Below are positions 48,540-56,001 of a stretch of DNA of 64,000 nucleotides, piece by piece. The notes under the pieces are model-generated. The model searched no databases. It saw only the letters and a list, made by a program, of their open reading frames with translations, and was not told the origin of the DNA. This DNA is from Azoarcus indigens (GTDB lineage: Bacteria > Pseudomonadota > Gammaproteobacteria > Burkholderiales > Rhodocyclaceae). A program made the translations under genes and the position numbers. Each line of letters begins with the position of its first letter. The stretch's first letter is position 1. Location: contig NZ_SNVV01000007.1 in NCBI RefSeq assembly GCF_004361735.1, positions 1 through 64,000 on the forward strand. Direction: 5' to 3'.

Positions 48540-49340
48540 TCAGCGCCCCTGGAAGGTGGGTTTGCGCTTCTCGATGAAGGCGCTCACCCCTTCGGCGAAG
48601 TCGGCGGTGGCGCCGCAGCGGCCGAAGGCCTCTGCCTCGTTCTGCAACTGGGATTCCAGCTGGTTGGCATGGGAATCCATCAGCAAGTGCTTGATCTCGC
48701 ACAGCGCCTGGCGCGGCCCGGCCTGCAGGCGGGCGACCAGGCGGTCGGTTTCCGCTTCCAGATCGGCCGCCGGCACGCTGCGGGTCACCAGACCCAGGCG
48801 CAGCGCCTCGGCGGCATCGAAGCGCTCCGCCAGCAGCAGCAACTCCATCGCTTTGCGCCGCCCGACCACCCGCGGCAGGAAGTAGGAAGCACCGCCGTCG
48901 CCGGACAGGCCGACGCCGGCATAGGCGGTGGTGAAGGTGGCGTTATCCGCGCATACCGCCAGATCGCAGCCCAGCATCAGCGACAGGCCGAAGCCGGCGC
49001 AGGCGCCGCGCACCTTGGCGACCACCGGCTGGCGCAGGCCCTGCAGGATTTCCACCGTGGGGTTGATGTGCTGGGCGATCATGGCCTTGAAGGTGGCCAG
49101 CCGCGCCTCCGGCGACAGGTGCAGGTGGCGGGCGAAATCCTTGAGGTCGCCGCCGGCCATGAAGTGGTCGCCTGCGCCGGTGACGACGATCACATCCATA
49201 TCCTTGCGTGCGGCAAGGTCACGGGCAACGGCGGCGAGGTCCTGCATCATCTCCACCGACAGCGCGTTGAGCGCCTCCGGCCGATTCAGGGTAAGGGTGG
49301 CAACCCGCTGATCCACGGTGAGCAGGACGGTTCCGGCCAT
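48540..49340 (-). CDS. Enoyl-CoA hydratase/isomerase family protein, PaaG-like
   Basis: A 266-residue crotonase-fold protein. The oxyanion-hole segments are present (AGGDLKDFA and GACAGFGLSLMLGCDLAV). The two glutamates used by true enoyl-CoA hydratases are both missing: the GGGCE position reads AGFGL and the QPE position is a Tyr. Instead the motif GLSGDGGASYFLPRVVG carries an Asp where PaaG-type isomerases have their catalytic Asp. The tail FAEGVSAFIEKRKPTFQGR also matches PaaG. I therefore call it an isomerase of the PaaG/delta3-enoyl-CoA type. It is the last gene in line after vanR-dctP-vanA-vanB, but separated by 454 bases. Confidence 0.8.
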   Translation of the reverse strand: MAGTVLLTVDQRVATLTLNRPEALNALSVEMMQDLAAVARDLAARKDMDVIVVTGAGDHFMAGGDLKDFARHLHLSPEARLATFKAMIAQHINPTVEILQGLRQPVVAKVRGACAGFGLSLMLGCDLAVCADNATFTTAYAGVGLSGDGGASYFLPRVVGRRKAMELLLLAERFDAAEALRLGLVTRSVPAADLEAETDRLVARLQAGPRQALCEIKHLLMDSHANQLESQLQNEAEAFGRCGATADFAEGVSAFIEKRKPTFQGR

Positions 49341-49794
49341 GGTGTCGTCTCCATTGTCATGTGCCGCCCGGCGGCAGCGGTATTGCTTCCAGTGTAGCCG
49401 CCGGTCGGGGGCGGATCACGGAATCCGCCCGAGGCGCTGCTCCGGCCTTGCTGGAGTGGCGTTCCTGAGGCTGGGTGCGCTGCGGTTTGGAGAGACGGCG
49501 AGCCGGCCTTTCTCCCCTCGCCTCTCTCCCCTCTTGCGGGGTGTAGGCGAAACAGGCGAAGCATCGCTTCGTCCGCCGGAGCGCCCCTTCGCGCTGGTCA
49601 GCGCTGCTGCCGCATGTGGCCGGGCGCAATACCATCTATCTCTACTGCCGTCACCGCGGCAAGCCACCGCTGCGAGTGCGCACCTTCATCGTGCTGGCGC
49701 GCATCGCCGGCAATCCGGCCCTTTTCCTGGCGGCGGCGGAAGAAGACCGGCGGCACGGAACGGAGCCGCCCGGAGCCACCTCAAGCACGCAGAC
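49341..49794. other. 454-base intergenic stretch without a convincing gene
   Basis: This stretch lies between vanB and the PaaG-like gene, both minus strand. It holds a pyrimidine-rich tract (49508-49533), a small hairpin CGAAGC-ATC-GCTTCG (49557-49571) and, on the plus strand from 49616, a GTG-initiated frame whose first part (GRNTIYLYCRHRGKPPLRV, then RTFI) weakly recalls the end of a LysR-type regulator. That frame runs on into vanB antisense, so at most it is a decayed 3' relic. No terminator with a clear T-run was found. Confidence 0.4.
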
Positions 49795-50769
49795 TCACAG
49801 GTCCAGCACCAGCAGCCCGCCCTTGGCGCGCGAGCAGCAGGGCAGGAACTGGTCGCCGGCGGCCTGCTCCTCCTCGGTCAGATAGAGATCCCGATGATCC
49901 GGCGTGCCTTCCAGCACGCGGGTGAGGCAGGTGCCGCAAACGCCCTGCTCGCAGGAGGTCGGCACCTCGACACCGGCGGCGGCCAGCGCGGCCACCACCG
50001 TCTGCGTGGCGGCCACATGCACCACCCGGCCAGAGCTGGCGAGGCGCACGTCGAAGGCGGTGTCGCCTGCCTGCGGTGCCACCTCGGCGGCGAAGAACTC
50101 GCAATGCAGCCGGTTTTCCGCCCAGCCGGCGGCGCGGGCGGCGGCCAGCACCGCGTCGATGTAGCCCTTGGGGCCACAGACGTAGAGGTGGCAGTCCGGC
50201 GCGGCGGCGGCCAGCGCGGCACCGATGTCCAGGCGTTCGGCGGCCGGCGCATCGTCGAAATGGAAGCGCACCCGCTCGGCGTAAGCGGCGGCGAGCAGGC
50301 GGTCGCGGAAGGCGGTGCGGGCGGCGCTGCGGGTGCAGTAATGCACGCGGAAATCGCGGCCGGCGGCGGCTAGGGCCTCGGCCATGCACAGGATGGGGGT
50401 GACGCCGATGCCGCCGGCGAACAGCAGCGCCGGTGCCTCGCCAGCCGCCAGCGGGAAGTGGTTGCGCGGCGAGCTGATGTGCAGCAGGTCGCCCTGCTGC
50501 ACCGCCTCGTGCATCGCCCAGGAGCCGCCGCGGGAAGCAGGCTCGCGCAGCACGCCCAGGCAGTAGCGGTGGCGCTCCGCCGGCGGGTTGCACAGGGAAT
50601 ACTGGCGCACCAGCCCGCCGGGCAGATGCACATCCACATGGGCGCCAGCCTCGAAGGCCGGCAGCGGCGCGCCATCCACCGCCTGCAGTTCGAAGAGGGC
50701 GATGTCGGCGCATTCCAGGCGCTTGGCGGCGACGCGTACCTTGATCAGCTCAGAGGTATTCATGTTCAT
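49795..50769 (-). CDS. vanB: Vanillate O-demethylase reductase subunit (phthalate dioxygenase reductase type)
   Basis: This subunit moves electrons from NAD(P)H through FMN/FAD and a plant-type 2Fe-2S centre to the Rieske oxygenase. The 324 residues match VanB. It has a flavin domain with RQYSLCNPP, a nucleotide domain with LLFAGGIGVTPILCMAEAL and YVCGPKGYIDAVL, and the C-terminal 2Fe-2S domain (about 240-324) with ligands in CEQGVCGTC and the later Cys of FLPCC. It pairs with vanA, whose end lies 260 bases upstream. That gap is unusually long for this pair and shows nothing recognisable. Confidence 0.9.
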   Translation of the reverse strand: MNMNTSELIKVRVAAKRLECADIALFELQAVDGAPLPAFEAGAHVDVHLPGGLVRQYSLCNPPAERHRYCLGVLREPASRGGSWAMHEAVQQGDLLHISSPRNHFPLAAGEAPALLFAGGIGVTPILCMAEALAAAGRDFRVHYCTRSAARTAFRDRLLAAAYAERVRFHFDDAPAAERLDIGAALAAAAPDCHLYVCGPKGYIDAVLAAARAAGWAENRLHCEFFAAEVAPQAGDTAFDVRLASSGRVVHVAATQTVVAALAAAGVEVPTSCEQGVCGTCLTRVLEGTPDHRDLYLTEEEQAAGDQFLPCCSRAKGGLLVLDL

Positions 50770-51029
50770 GCTGGGGTCCTCTATGGCGCCGGCGGACCGC
50801 AGCTGCGACGCGCCGGGCTTGCACTCGTTGGCGCAAGGGTTTGTTCTGTCTCTCTCGTGGCGGGGCCGGCTCCCGCCCGCCAGCCCCGCCGCTGTCCGGC
50901 GGACAAGCCGAAGCGCGGGGAGTTCGTCCGCCGCCGGGGGCCGTTGCGGCCAGGCTGGCGGCTACGCCGGGCCGCCCGGCGCGCAGGCATCCATGCCCCG
51001 CGCCAGGCCGCGGCCGTCGCGCCTGCGGT

Positions 51030-52082
51030 TCACGCCGGCACCGTCTCCCCCGCGGGCTGCTGCTCGGCGGCGATCAGCCGGTCCAGGATGCGGCGCGACT
51101 GCACGCCGCCGGCGTCGATGTTGAGCTTGAGCAGGCGGCGCTCCGGGTAGGCCAGCAGGTTGCGCTGCTGCTGCTCCAGCATCTCCAGGTCCTCGGCGAA
51201 GATCTTGCCCTGGCCTTCACGGATGGTGGCGGTCAGCGCCGCGTCCTGCGGCTTGAAGTGGCGCGCCATGCCCCAGAAGTACCAGATGGAGGTTTCGGTT
51301 TCCGGGGTGATGAAATCCACCACGATGCTGGAAGCCTTGTACTTCGGATCGGCGTGGTAGCCACCGTGGCCGGCGTGGGCGACGCCGACCTCGATCAGCA
51401 CATGGCTGGGCGGCGTGAAGCGGCAGATCTGCCAGCGGTCCACCGGCACGTCGTCGGCGAGCTCGTTGGCACGCAGCGCGGCGCGCCAGAACGGCGGCGC
51501 CTGCACGTTCTCCATGTGGCGGGCGGTGATCACCGTGTCACCCTCCACCGTGGTCACCGGCGGCGCTTCGTCTATCTCCTTCTGGCCGATGCTGGTGGAA
51601 TGCACATAGGTTTCGTGGGTGAGGTCCATCAGGTTGTCCACCATCAGCCGGTAGTCGCAGTTGATGTGGTACAGCCCGCCGCCGTAGGCCCATTCAGGGT
51701 TGTCGGCCCATTCGAGGTGATGGATCAGCGCCGGGTCGGCCTTGTCCGCCTCGCCCGGCCACACCCAGATGAAGCCGTAGCGCTCCACCACCGGGAAGCT
51801 GCGGATGCAGGGGAAGCCGCGCACCCGCTGCGCCGGCATCGCCACCGTGCGCCCGTCGCAGCCCATTTCCAGGCCGTGGTAGCCACAGACCAGGCGGCCG
51901 TCGGCGACGAAGCCCAGCGACAGCGGCGCGCCGCGGTGCGGACAGAAATCCTCCAGCGCGGCGACTTCGCCGGCGCGGGGGCGGTAGAACACGATGCGCT
52001 CGCCGCAGACCATGCGGCCCAGCGGCTTGTCGGCGATCTCGTCCGGCGTGCAGGCGACGTACCAGGCGTTCTTGGGAAACAT
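51030..52082 (-). CDS. vanA: Vanillate O-demethylase oxygenase subunit
   Basis: VanA demethylates vanillate to protocatechuate and formaldehyde. The 350-residue protein closely follows the family. The N-terminus is MFPKNAWYVACTPDEIADKPLGR. The Rieske ligands are Cys47-x-His49 and Cys66-x2-His69 (CPHRGAPLSLGF, then CGYHGLEMG). The mononuclear iron region is DNLMDLTHETYVHSTSIGQ, with His156 and His161. The C-terminus contains QQQRNLLAYPERRLLKLNIDAGG. The ATG at 52082 has a strong GGAGGA upstream. Related aryl-ether demethylases (for example syringate-type) cannot be excluded, but the similarity to vanillate enzymes is high. The product would need a protocatechuate pathway encoded elsewhere. Confidence 0.9.
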   Translation of the reverse strand: MFPKNAWYVACTPDEIADKPLGRMVCGERIVFYRPRAGEVAALEDFCPHRGAPLSLGFVADGRLVCGYHGLEMGCDGRTVAMPAQRVRGFPCIRSFPVVERYGFIWVWPGEADKADPALIHHLEWADNPEWAYGGGLYHINCDYRLMVDNLMDLTHETYVHSTSIGQKEIDEAPPVTTVEGDTVITARHMENVQAPPFWRAALRANELADDVPVDRWQICRFTPPSHVLIEVGVAHAGHGGYHADPKYKASSIVVDFITPETETSIWYFWGMARHFKPQDAALTATIREGQGKIFAEDLEMLEQQQRNLLAYPERRLLKLNIDAGGVQSRRILDRLIAAEQQPAGETVPA

Positions 52083-52179
52083 CTCTATTCCTCCGGGGTG
52101 GGTTGCGCGGCGCCGACCAGCGGCGCCGCGCGGATGGGCTGGCGCCTGGACCGCCAGGCGCTCAGTGCGCAGCACTTCC

Positions 52180-53196
52180 TCAGTCGCTGTACTTCTTCAC
52201 CAGCGCCTTGGCGGCGTCGTACAGGCGCTGGCCGTCCTTCACTTCCTTGATCCATTCGGCGGTCACCACCTGGCTGGCCTGCTGCCAGCGGCGGGCCTCG
52301 TCCGGCGTCAGCGCATACACGGTGTTGCCGCGCGCCGCCGTCATCTCGCGGGCGGCGACATCCGCCGGGGCGAACTGTTCGGACACCCAGGCCGAGGTCT
52401 CGCGGCCGCTGTTGTCGTCTATGACCTTCTTCAGCTCCGGCGGCAGGCTGTCGTACTTCTTCTTGTTCATGACGAAGACCATGGTGGAGGCGAGCAGCGC
52501 GCGGTCGGTGTCGGCCTCCAGGTGAAAGCGCGTCAGCTCCTGCGTCTTGGTCGGCGGCACCACTTCCCAGGGCACCAGCGCCCCCTCGATGACGCCCTTG
52601 GACAGGCTCTCCGGCATCTGCGGCACCGGCATGCCCACCGGGATGGCGCCCAGCGCGGCCAGCTGCTTGTTGCCAAGGCGCGAGGGCGCGCGGATCTTCA
52701 TGCCCTTGATGTCCTCCAGCGACTTCACCTGCTTGTCGCGGAAATGGAAGACATAGGGCCCGGTGACCCAGGTGGCGATGGGCTTGAAGCCGGCGAACTC
52801 CGAGGCCGCGTCCGCCTGGGCGAAGTCCCACAGCGCACGGGAGGAGGCCGCGCGGTCGGCGGTGAAATAGGGCAGTTCGAACACTTCCGAGATCGGGAAG
52901 CGGCCGGGCGTCCAGCCGGGCAGCGTCCAGGTGATGTCGGAGACGCCGTCGCGCGCCTGCTGCAGCAGCTGCGGCGGCGTACCACCCAGCGACATGGCGG
53001 TGTAGATCTGGCACTTCATCCGGTTGCCCGACTCGGCGGCGATCTTGTCGCACCAGGGCACGATGAAGCGGGTATGAGCAGCGGAAGTGGGCGGCAGCGA
53101 GTGCGCCACCTTCAGCACGACTTCCTCGGCGGCACTGGCGGCGGCCGGCAGGGCCAGCAGCGCACAGGCGATCAGGGGCCTGCAATGGATCTGCAT
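52180..53196 (-). CDS. dctP: TRAP transporter solute-binding protein (DctP family)
   Basis: A 338-residue periplasmic binding protein. The signal peptide ends near ALPAAASA|AEE. The DctP fold shows VVLKVAHSLPPTSAAHT, the hinge region LQQARDGVSDITWTLPGWTPGRFP, the ligand-binding Arg segment KGMKIRAPSRLGNKQLAALGA and GVIEGALVPWEVV. TRAP systems take up organic acids with a sodium gradient and need DctQ and DctM membrane subunits; neither is encoded nearby. Its place between the regulator and vanA suggests that the ligand is vanillate or a related aromatic acid (inference). It may share membrane subunits encoded elsewhere. Confidence 0.88.
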   Translation of the reverse strand: MQIHCRPLIACALLALPAAASAAEEVVLKVAHSLPPTSAAHTRFIVPWCDKIAAESGNRMKCQIYTAMSLGGTPPQLLQQARDGVSDITWTLPGWTPGRFPISEVFELPYFTADRAASSRALWDFAQADAASEFAGFKPIATWVTGPYVFHFRDKQVKSLEDIKGMKIRAPSRLGNKQLAALGAIPVGMPVPQMPESLSKGVIEGALVPWEVVPPTKTQELTRFHLEADTDRALLASTMVFVMNKKKYDSLPPELKKVIDDNSGRETSAWVSEQFAPADVAAREMTAARGNTVYALTPDEARRWQQASQVVTAEWIKEVKDGQRLYDAAKALVKKYSD

Positions 53197-53247
53197 GTTC
53201 TTGTCTCCTCTCTGTTTTTTGCGTGGGGTTGGTGCTGCGGGAAAGCC

Positions 53248-54009
53248 TTATCCGGGCACGATCAGGCTGGCGCCGGGGATGAGTTCGCGGATCGCCGGGT
53301 GGGCGAGCGTGGTTTCGAGGTTGCGCTGGGGAATGCGGGCGTGCTCCCGCATCAGCGCTTCGGCGCGGGCGCCTTCGCGGCCGGCCAAGGCTTCGACCAC
53401 CGCGCGGTGCTGGGCATTGGCCAGGCGCAGGGTGTGCAGCGCATCCGGCGCCACCGCCTGCACCCGCAGGAAGCCGTTGGGCGAGGCGAAGGGCAGCGCC
53501 ATCGCCCGCTCCACCTGGCGCCGCACCACCTCGCTGCCGCAGGCGCCGGCGATGAGCTCGTGGAAGCGGGCGTTGCCGTCCACATAGGCGGCGAAGCGGG
53601 CTTCGCTCAGCGCCTCGTCATCGGCCAGCACTTCGTCGATCTGGTCCACACAGTCGGCCAGCATCTCCAGCAACTCCGGCGCCACCCCGCGCTCCGCTGC
53701 CAGCCGGGCGGACAAGCCCTCCAGCGTGGCGCGGATCTGGATGGCATCGCGGATCTCGTCCAGCGAGAAGGCCCGCACCCGGAAACCGCCGGACTGTATC
53801 GGCTCCAGCAGCCCTTCTTCCTGGAGTCGCACCAGCGCGGTCCGGATGGGCGTGCGCGAGATGCCGGTCGCCTCCGCCATCACCGGCTCCGACAGCCGCT
53901 CGCCCGGCGCCAGCTCACCGGCCAGGATCATCTCGCGCAGGCGCAGCAGCGCGCGCACGGTCTGGGAGGATGTGGCTTCACTCGTTTCGGGGAGGGGGGC
54001 GGAGGCCAT
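53248..54009 (-). CDS. vanR: GntR-family (FadR subfamily) regulator, VanR-like
   Basis: A 253-residue repressor type. An N-terminal winged helix (about 20-85) has LREMILAGELAPGERLSEPVMAEATGISRTPIRTALVRLQEEGLL. A helical FCD ligand domain follows, with the metal-binding His pattern around ARFHELIAGACG and LANAQHRAVVEAL. The divergence from other GntR groups and the neighbours vanA/vanB suggest a VanR-like role: repression relieved by vanillate. The frame is open to 54042, but that ATG lies between the two operator palindromes, so I use ATG 54009. Three TGTATACA palindromes stand in the two predicted promoters upstream, which indicates autoregulation. Confidence 0.8.
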   Translation of the reverse strand: MASAPLPETSEATSSQTVRALLRLREMILAGELAPGERLSEPVMAEATGISRTPIRTALVRLQEEGLLEPIQSGGFRVRAFSLDEIRDAIQIRATLEGLSARLAAERGVAPELLEMLADCVDQIDEVLADDEALSEARFAAYVDGNARFHELIAGACGSEVVRRQVERAMALPFASPNGFLRVQAVAPDALHTLRLANAQHRAVVEALAGREGARAEALMREHARIPQRNLETTLAHPAIRELIPGASLIVPG

Positions 54010-54028
54010 GGGGCAATCCAGCTCAAGG

Positions 54029-54058
54029 TGTATACAGTTCAAAGTGTATACATGACAA
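54029..54058 (-). promoter_or_regulatory. Promoter P2 of vanR with two TGTATACA operators
   Basis: On the minus strand TTGTCA (-35, 54058-54053), an 18-base spacer and TATACA (-10, 54034-54029) lie 20 bases before the regulator start. Palindrome TGTATACA occurs at 54045-54052 (next to the -35) and at 54029-54036 (covering the -10), 16 bases apart, on the same DNA face to within half a turn. GTATAC fits the general GntR operator pattern (GT...AC dyad). Confidence 0.6.
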
Positions 54059-54194
54059 AACTGAATTGCTCATAAAATTATTTTATCAACAAGCAGACCA
54101 CGAGAGGGCGAACGGCAACGGGACTTTATGGCTTCAAGGAAGGGGATAAGAGCAAGGCTGGCGACGGGCGGAGATCGGCCTGCTGCTTCAAGGC

Positions 54195-54222
54195 GAAAAA
54201 AGGCTGCTTCCTGCCAGCCTTT
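54195..54222 (-). terminator. Terminator-like hairpin overlapping promoter P1
   Basis: AAAGGCTG (54199-54206), an 8-base loop and CAGCCTTT (54215-54222) form an 8-bp stem. On the minus strand it is followed by a T-run (54201-54195). It would stop transcription arriving from the fad side. Transcripts starting at the overlapping promoter P1 begin inside the loop and escape it. Confidence 0.6.
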
Positions 54223-54248
54223 ATATGTATACAACTCTCGATATTGAA
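54220..54248 (-). promoter_or_regulatory. Promoter P1 upstream of vanR with third TGTATACA operator
   Basis: On the minus strand TTCAAT (-35, 54248-54243), a 17-base spacer and TATAAA (-10, 54225-54220). A third exact TGTATACA (54226-54233) sits in the spacer touching the -10. The resulting leader to the regulator start would be about 200 bases. Confidence 0.5.
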
Positions 54249-54308
54249 CATCTTTCACCCCGCCCCCTCGCTGCGCCGGTACGACTGGGACCACGCGGCC
54301 CGGAGGCG

Positions 54309-54341
54309 AAAAAAAGAAGCCCCCAGGCCAGGCCACAGGGG
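54309..54341 (-). terminator. Candidate terminator of the fad cluster
   Basis: On the minus strand a G-rich stem (CCCC 54341-54338 with GGGG 54324-54321, loop able to pair further through GGCC repeats) is followed by CTTCTTTTTTT (to 54309). It lies about 440 bases after the fadA stop. The T-tract is strong; the stem is short. Confidence 0.45.
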
Positions 54342-54363
54342 TGGGGGTGGGGGTGGGGGTGGG
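54338..54363 (+). repeat. Tandem G-run tract with G-quadruplex potential
   Basis: The plus strand carries five G-runs (4, 5, 5, 5 and 3) separated by single T bases, a 6-base GGGGGT tandem repeat. Such spacing can form a very stable parallel G-quadruplex in the DNA strand opposite the transcribed genes. It also gives a C-rich RNA if transcribed on the minus strand. Confidence 0.7.
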
Positions 54364-54469
54364 ACGCGGAGCGGCGGTCGGGAGGCAGGGGCTAGGTCGC
54401 TTGCATCACTCCAGGCCCCCTGGCGGACGCCCCCTTTCTTCGGCCCTTGCTCTCCCGCGAGGGGCTAGC

Positions 54470-54610
54470 GTATGCACACAATGACTACTGCATGAAAAAG
54501 AACGGCATTCGGACAGTTTCCGGCAGCGGAAATGACAGAAGCAGCCAGAAATTCCGCAAAAACGACAAGGAGCGAGCTTCTCTCTAATGCCGTATGAGTT
54601 GTGTGCATAC
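54470..54610. repeat. AT-richer island bounded by 12-bp inverted repeats
   Basis: GTATGCACACAA (54470-54481) and its exact reverse complement TTGTGTGCATAC (54599-54610) flank a segment of lower GC. An inner inverted pair ACGGCATT (54502-54509) and AATGCCGT (54586-54593) is also present. Inside is a 31-codon plus-strand frame (54492-54587, basic, no ribosome site). The repeats contain TGCATACA-like sequence similar to the nearby operators. It may be an operator pair around a promoter, or the remnant of a small mobile element. No transposase or target duplication is evident. The rest of 54249-54781 shows no gene. Confidence 0.45.
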
Positions 54611-54781
54611 ACAAGCCCACGAAGGGGGAGGGAGATGCGGCGGTGAGCCCTGGGAAGCATGCGGTTTTTCCCGATGGTTGTCCCAAGCCGCGCTTTTCGG
54701 CCGCCAGCTTCAAGCGCCTTTTCGGCAGCCCCTTTTCGAACCGCCCCAACCATCTTCCCTTTACCTCCCCCAACTCCCCGA

Positions 54782-55978
54782 CTACACCCGCTCAAACACG
54801 CCGGCCGCGCCCATGCCTGTGCCTATGCACATGCTGATCATCCCGTAGCGCGCTTCGCCGCGCGCCATGGCGGCCAGCAGGGTGGCGGTGCGGATGGCGC
54901 CGGTCGCGCCCAGCGGGTGGCCGAGGGCAATGGCGCCGCCCAGGGGGTTCACCTTCTGCGCATCCAGGCCGAGCTGGCGGGAAACGCACAGCGCCTGGGC
55001 GGCGAAGGCCTCGTTCAGCTCTATCCAGTCGATGTCGCGCAGGTGCAGGCCGGCTTGCGCCAGCGCGCGCGGGATGGCTTCCACCGGGCCTATGCCCATG
55101 ATTTCCGGCGGCACGCCGGCCACCGCGTAGCTGCGGAAGCGGGCCACCGGCGCGCAGCCGTAGCGTTTCAGCGCGCGTTCGCTCATCAGCAGCACCGCGC
55201 CGGCGCCGTCGGACATCTGCGAGCTGTTGCCGGCGGTGACCGAGCCGCGGGCGGCGAACACCGGCTTGAGCTTGGCCAGGCCGTCGGCGGAGGCATCGAC
55301 GCGCGGGCCTTCGTCGTCTTCCACCAGGCGCTCGGCGATGCGCACCGTGCCGCCCTCGCCGGGCAGGTGAGCGCGCACCGGGTAGGGGGCGATCTCGTCG
55401 CGGAAGCGGCCGGCGGCGATGGCGGCGGTGGCGCGGCGGTGGGATTCGAGCGCGAAGGCGTCCTGGTCGGCGCGGCTCACCTGCCAGCGCTCGGCCACCT
55501 TCTCGGCGGTCAGGCCCATGCCGTAGGCGATGCCGACGTTCTCCGGGTGGGCGAAGATCTCCGGGTTGAGGCTGACCTTGTTGCCCATGATCTGCGGCAT
55601 CGCGCTCATGCTCTCGGTGCCGGCGGCGATCATGACGTCCGCCTCGCCCAGGCGGATGCGGTTGGCGGCATCCGCCACCGCCTGCAGGCCGGAGGCGCAG
55701 AAACGGTTGATGGTCACGCCCGGCACCCGCTCCGGCAACCCGGCCAGCAGCAGGCCGATGCGGGCCACGTTCATGCCCTGCTCCGCTTCCGGCATGGCGC
55801 AGCCGGTGATGACGTCGCCGATCTCGCCGGCATCCACGCCCGGCACCCGCGCCAGCAGCGCGCGCAGCACATGGGCCAGCATGTCGTCCGGCCGCACCCG
55901 GCGGAAGGCGCCGTTGCGCCTGGCCACCGGGGTGCGCACCGCGGCGACGAGGTAGGCGTCCTGTATCTCTTTGCTCAT
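54782..55978 (-). CDS. fadA: Acetyl-CoA C-acyltransferase (3-ketoacyl-CoA thiolase)
   Basis: This thiolase carries out the last step of a beta-oxidation turn. The 398-residue protein has the nucleophile Cys in [16 protein letters not shown], the catalytic His in [14 protein letters not shown], and the second Cys in [25 protein letters not shown] is also present. The start ATG 55978 ([18 protein letters not shown]) lies 23 bases after the multifunctional enzyme gene. The fadN-fadA order matches the Bacillus-type fadNA pair. Confidence 0.94.
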   Translation of the reverse strand: MSKEIQDAYLVAAVRTPVARRNGAFRRVRPDDMLAHVLRALLARVPGVDAGEIGDVITGCAMPEAEQGMNVARIGLLLAGLPERVPGVTINRFCASGLQAVADAANRIRLGEADVMIAAGTESMSAMPQIMGNKVSLNPEIFAHPENVGIAYGMGLTAEKVAERWQVSRADQDAFALESHRRATAAIAAGRFRDEIAPYPVRAHLPGEGGTVRIAERLVEDDEGPRVDASADGLAKLKPVFAARGSVTAGNSSQMSDGAGAVLLMSERALKRYGCAPVARFRSYAVAGVPPEIMGIGPVEAIPRALAQAGLHLRDIDWIELNEAFAAQALCVSRQLGLDAQKVNPLGGAIALGHPLGATGAIRTATLLAAMARGEARYGMISMCIGTGMGAAGVFERV

Positions 55979-56001
55979 CGTGTGTCCTCCTCGGCCGGCG
56001 C

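Noticed and set aside
54070-54336. 88-codon minus-strand frame in the gene-free region
   Set aside because: It runs through two predicted hairpins and a promoter and has no recognisable protein features.
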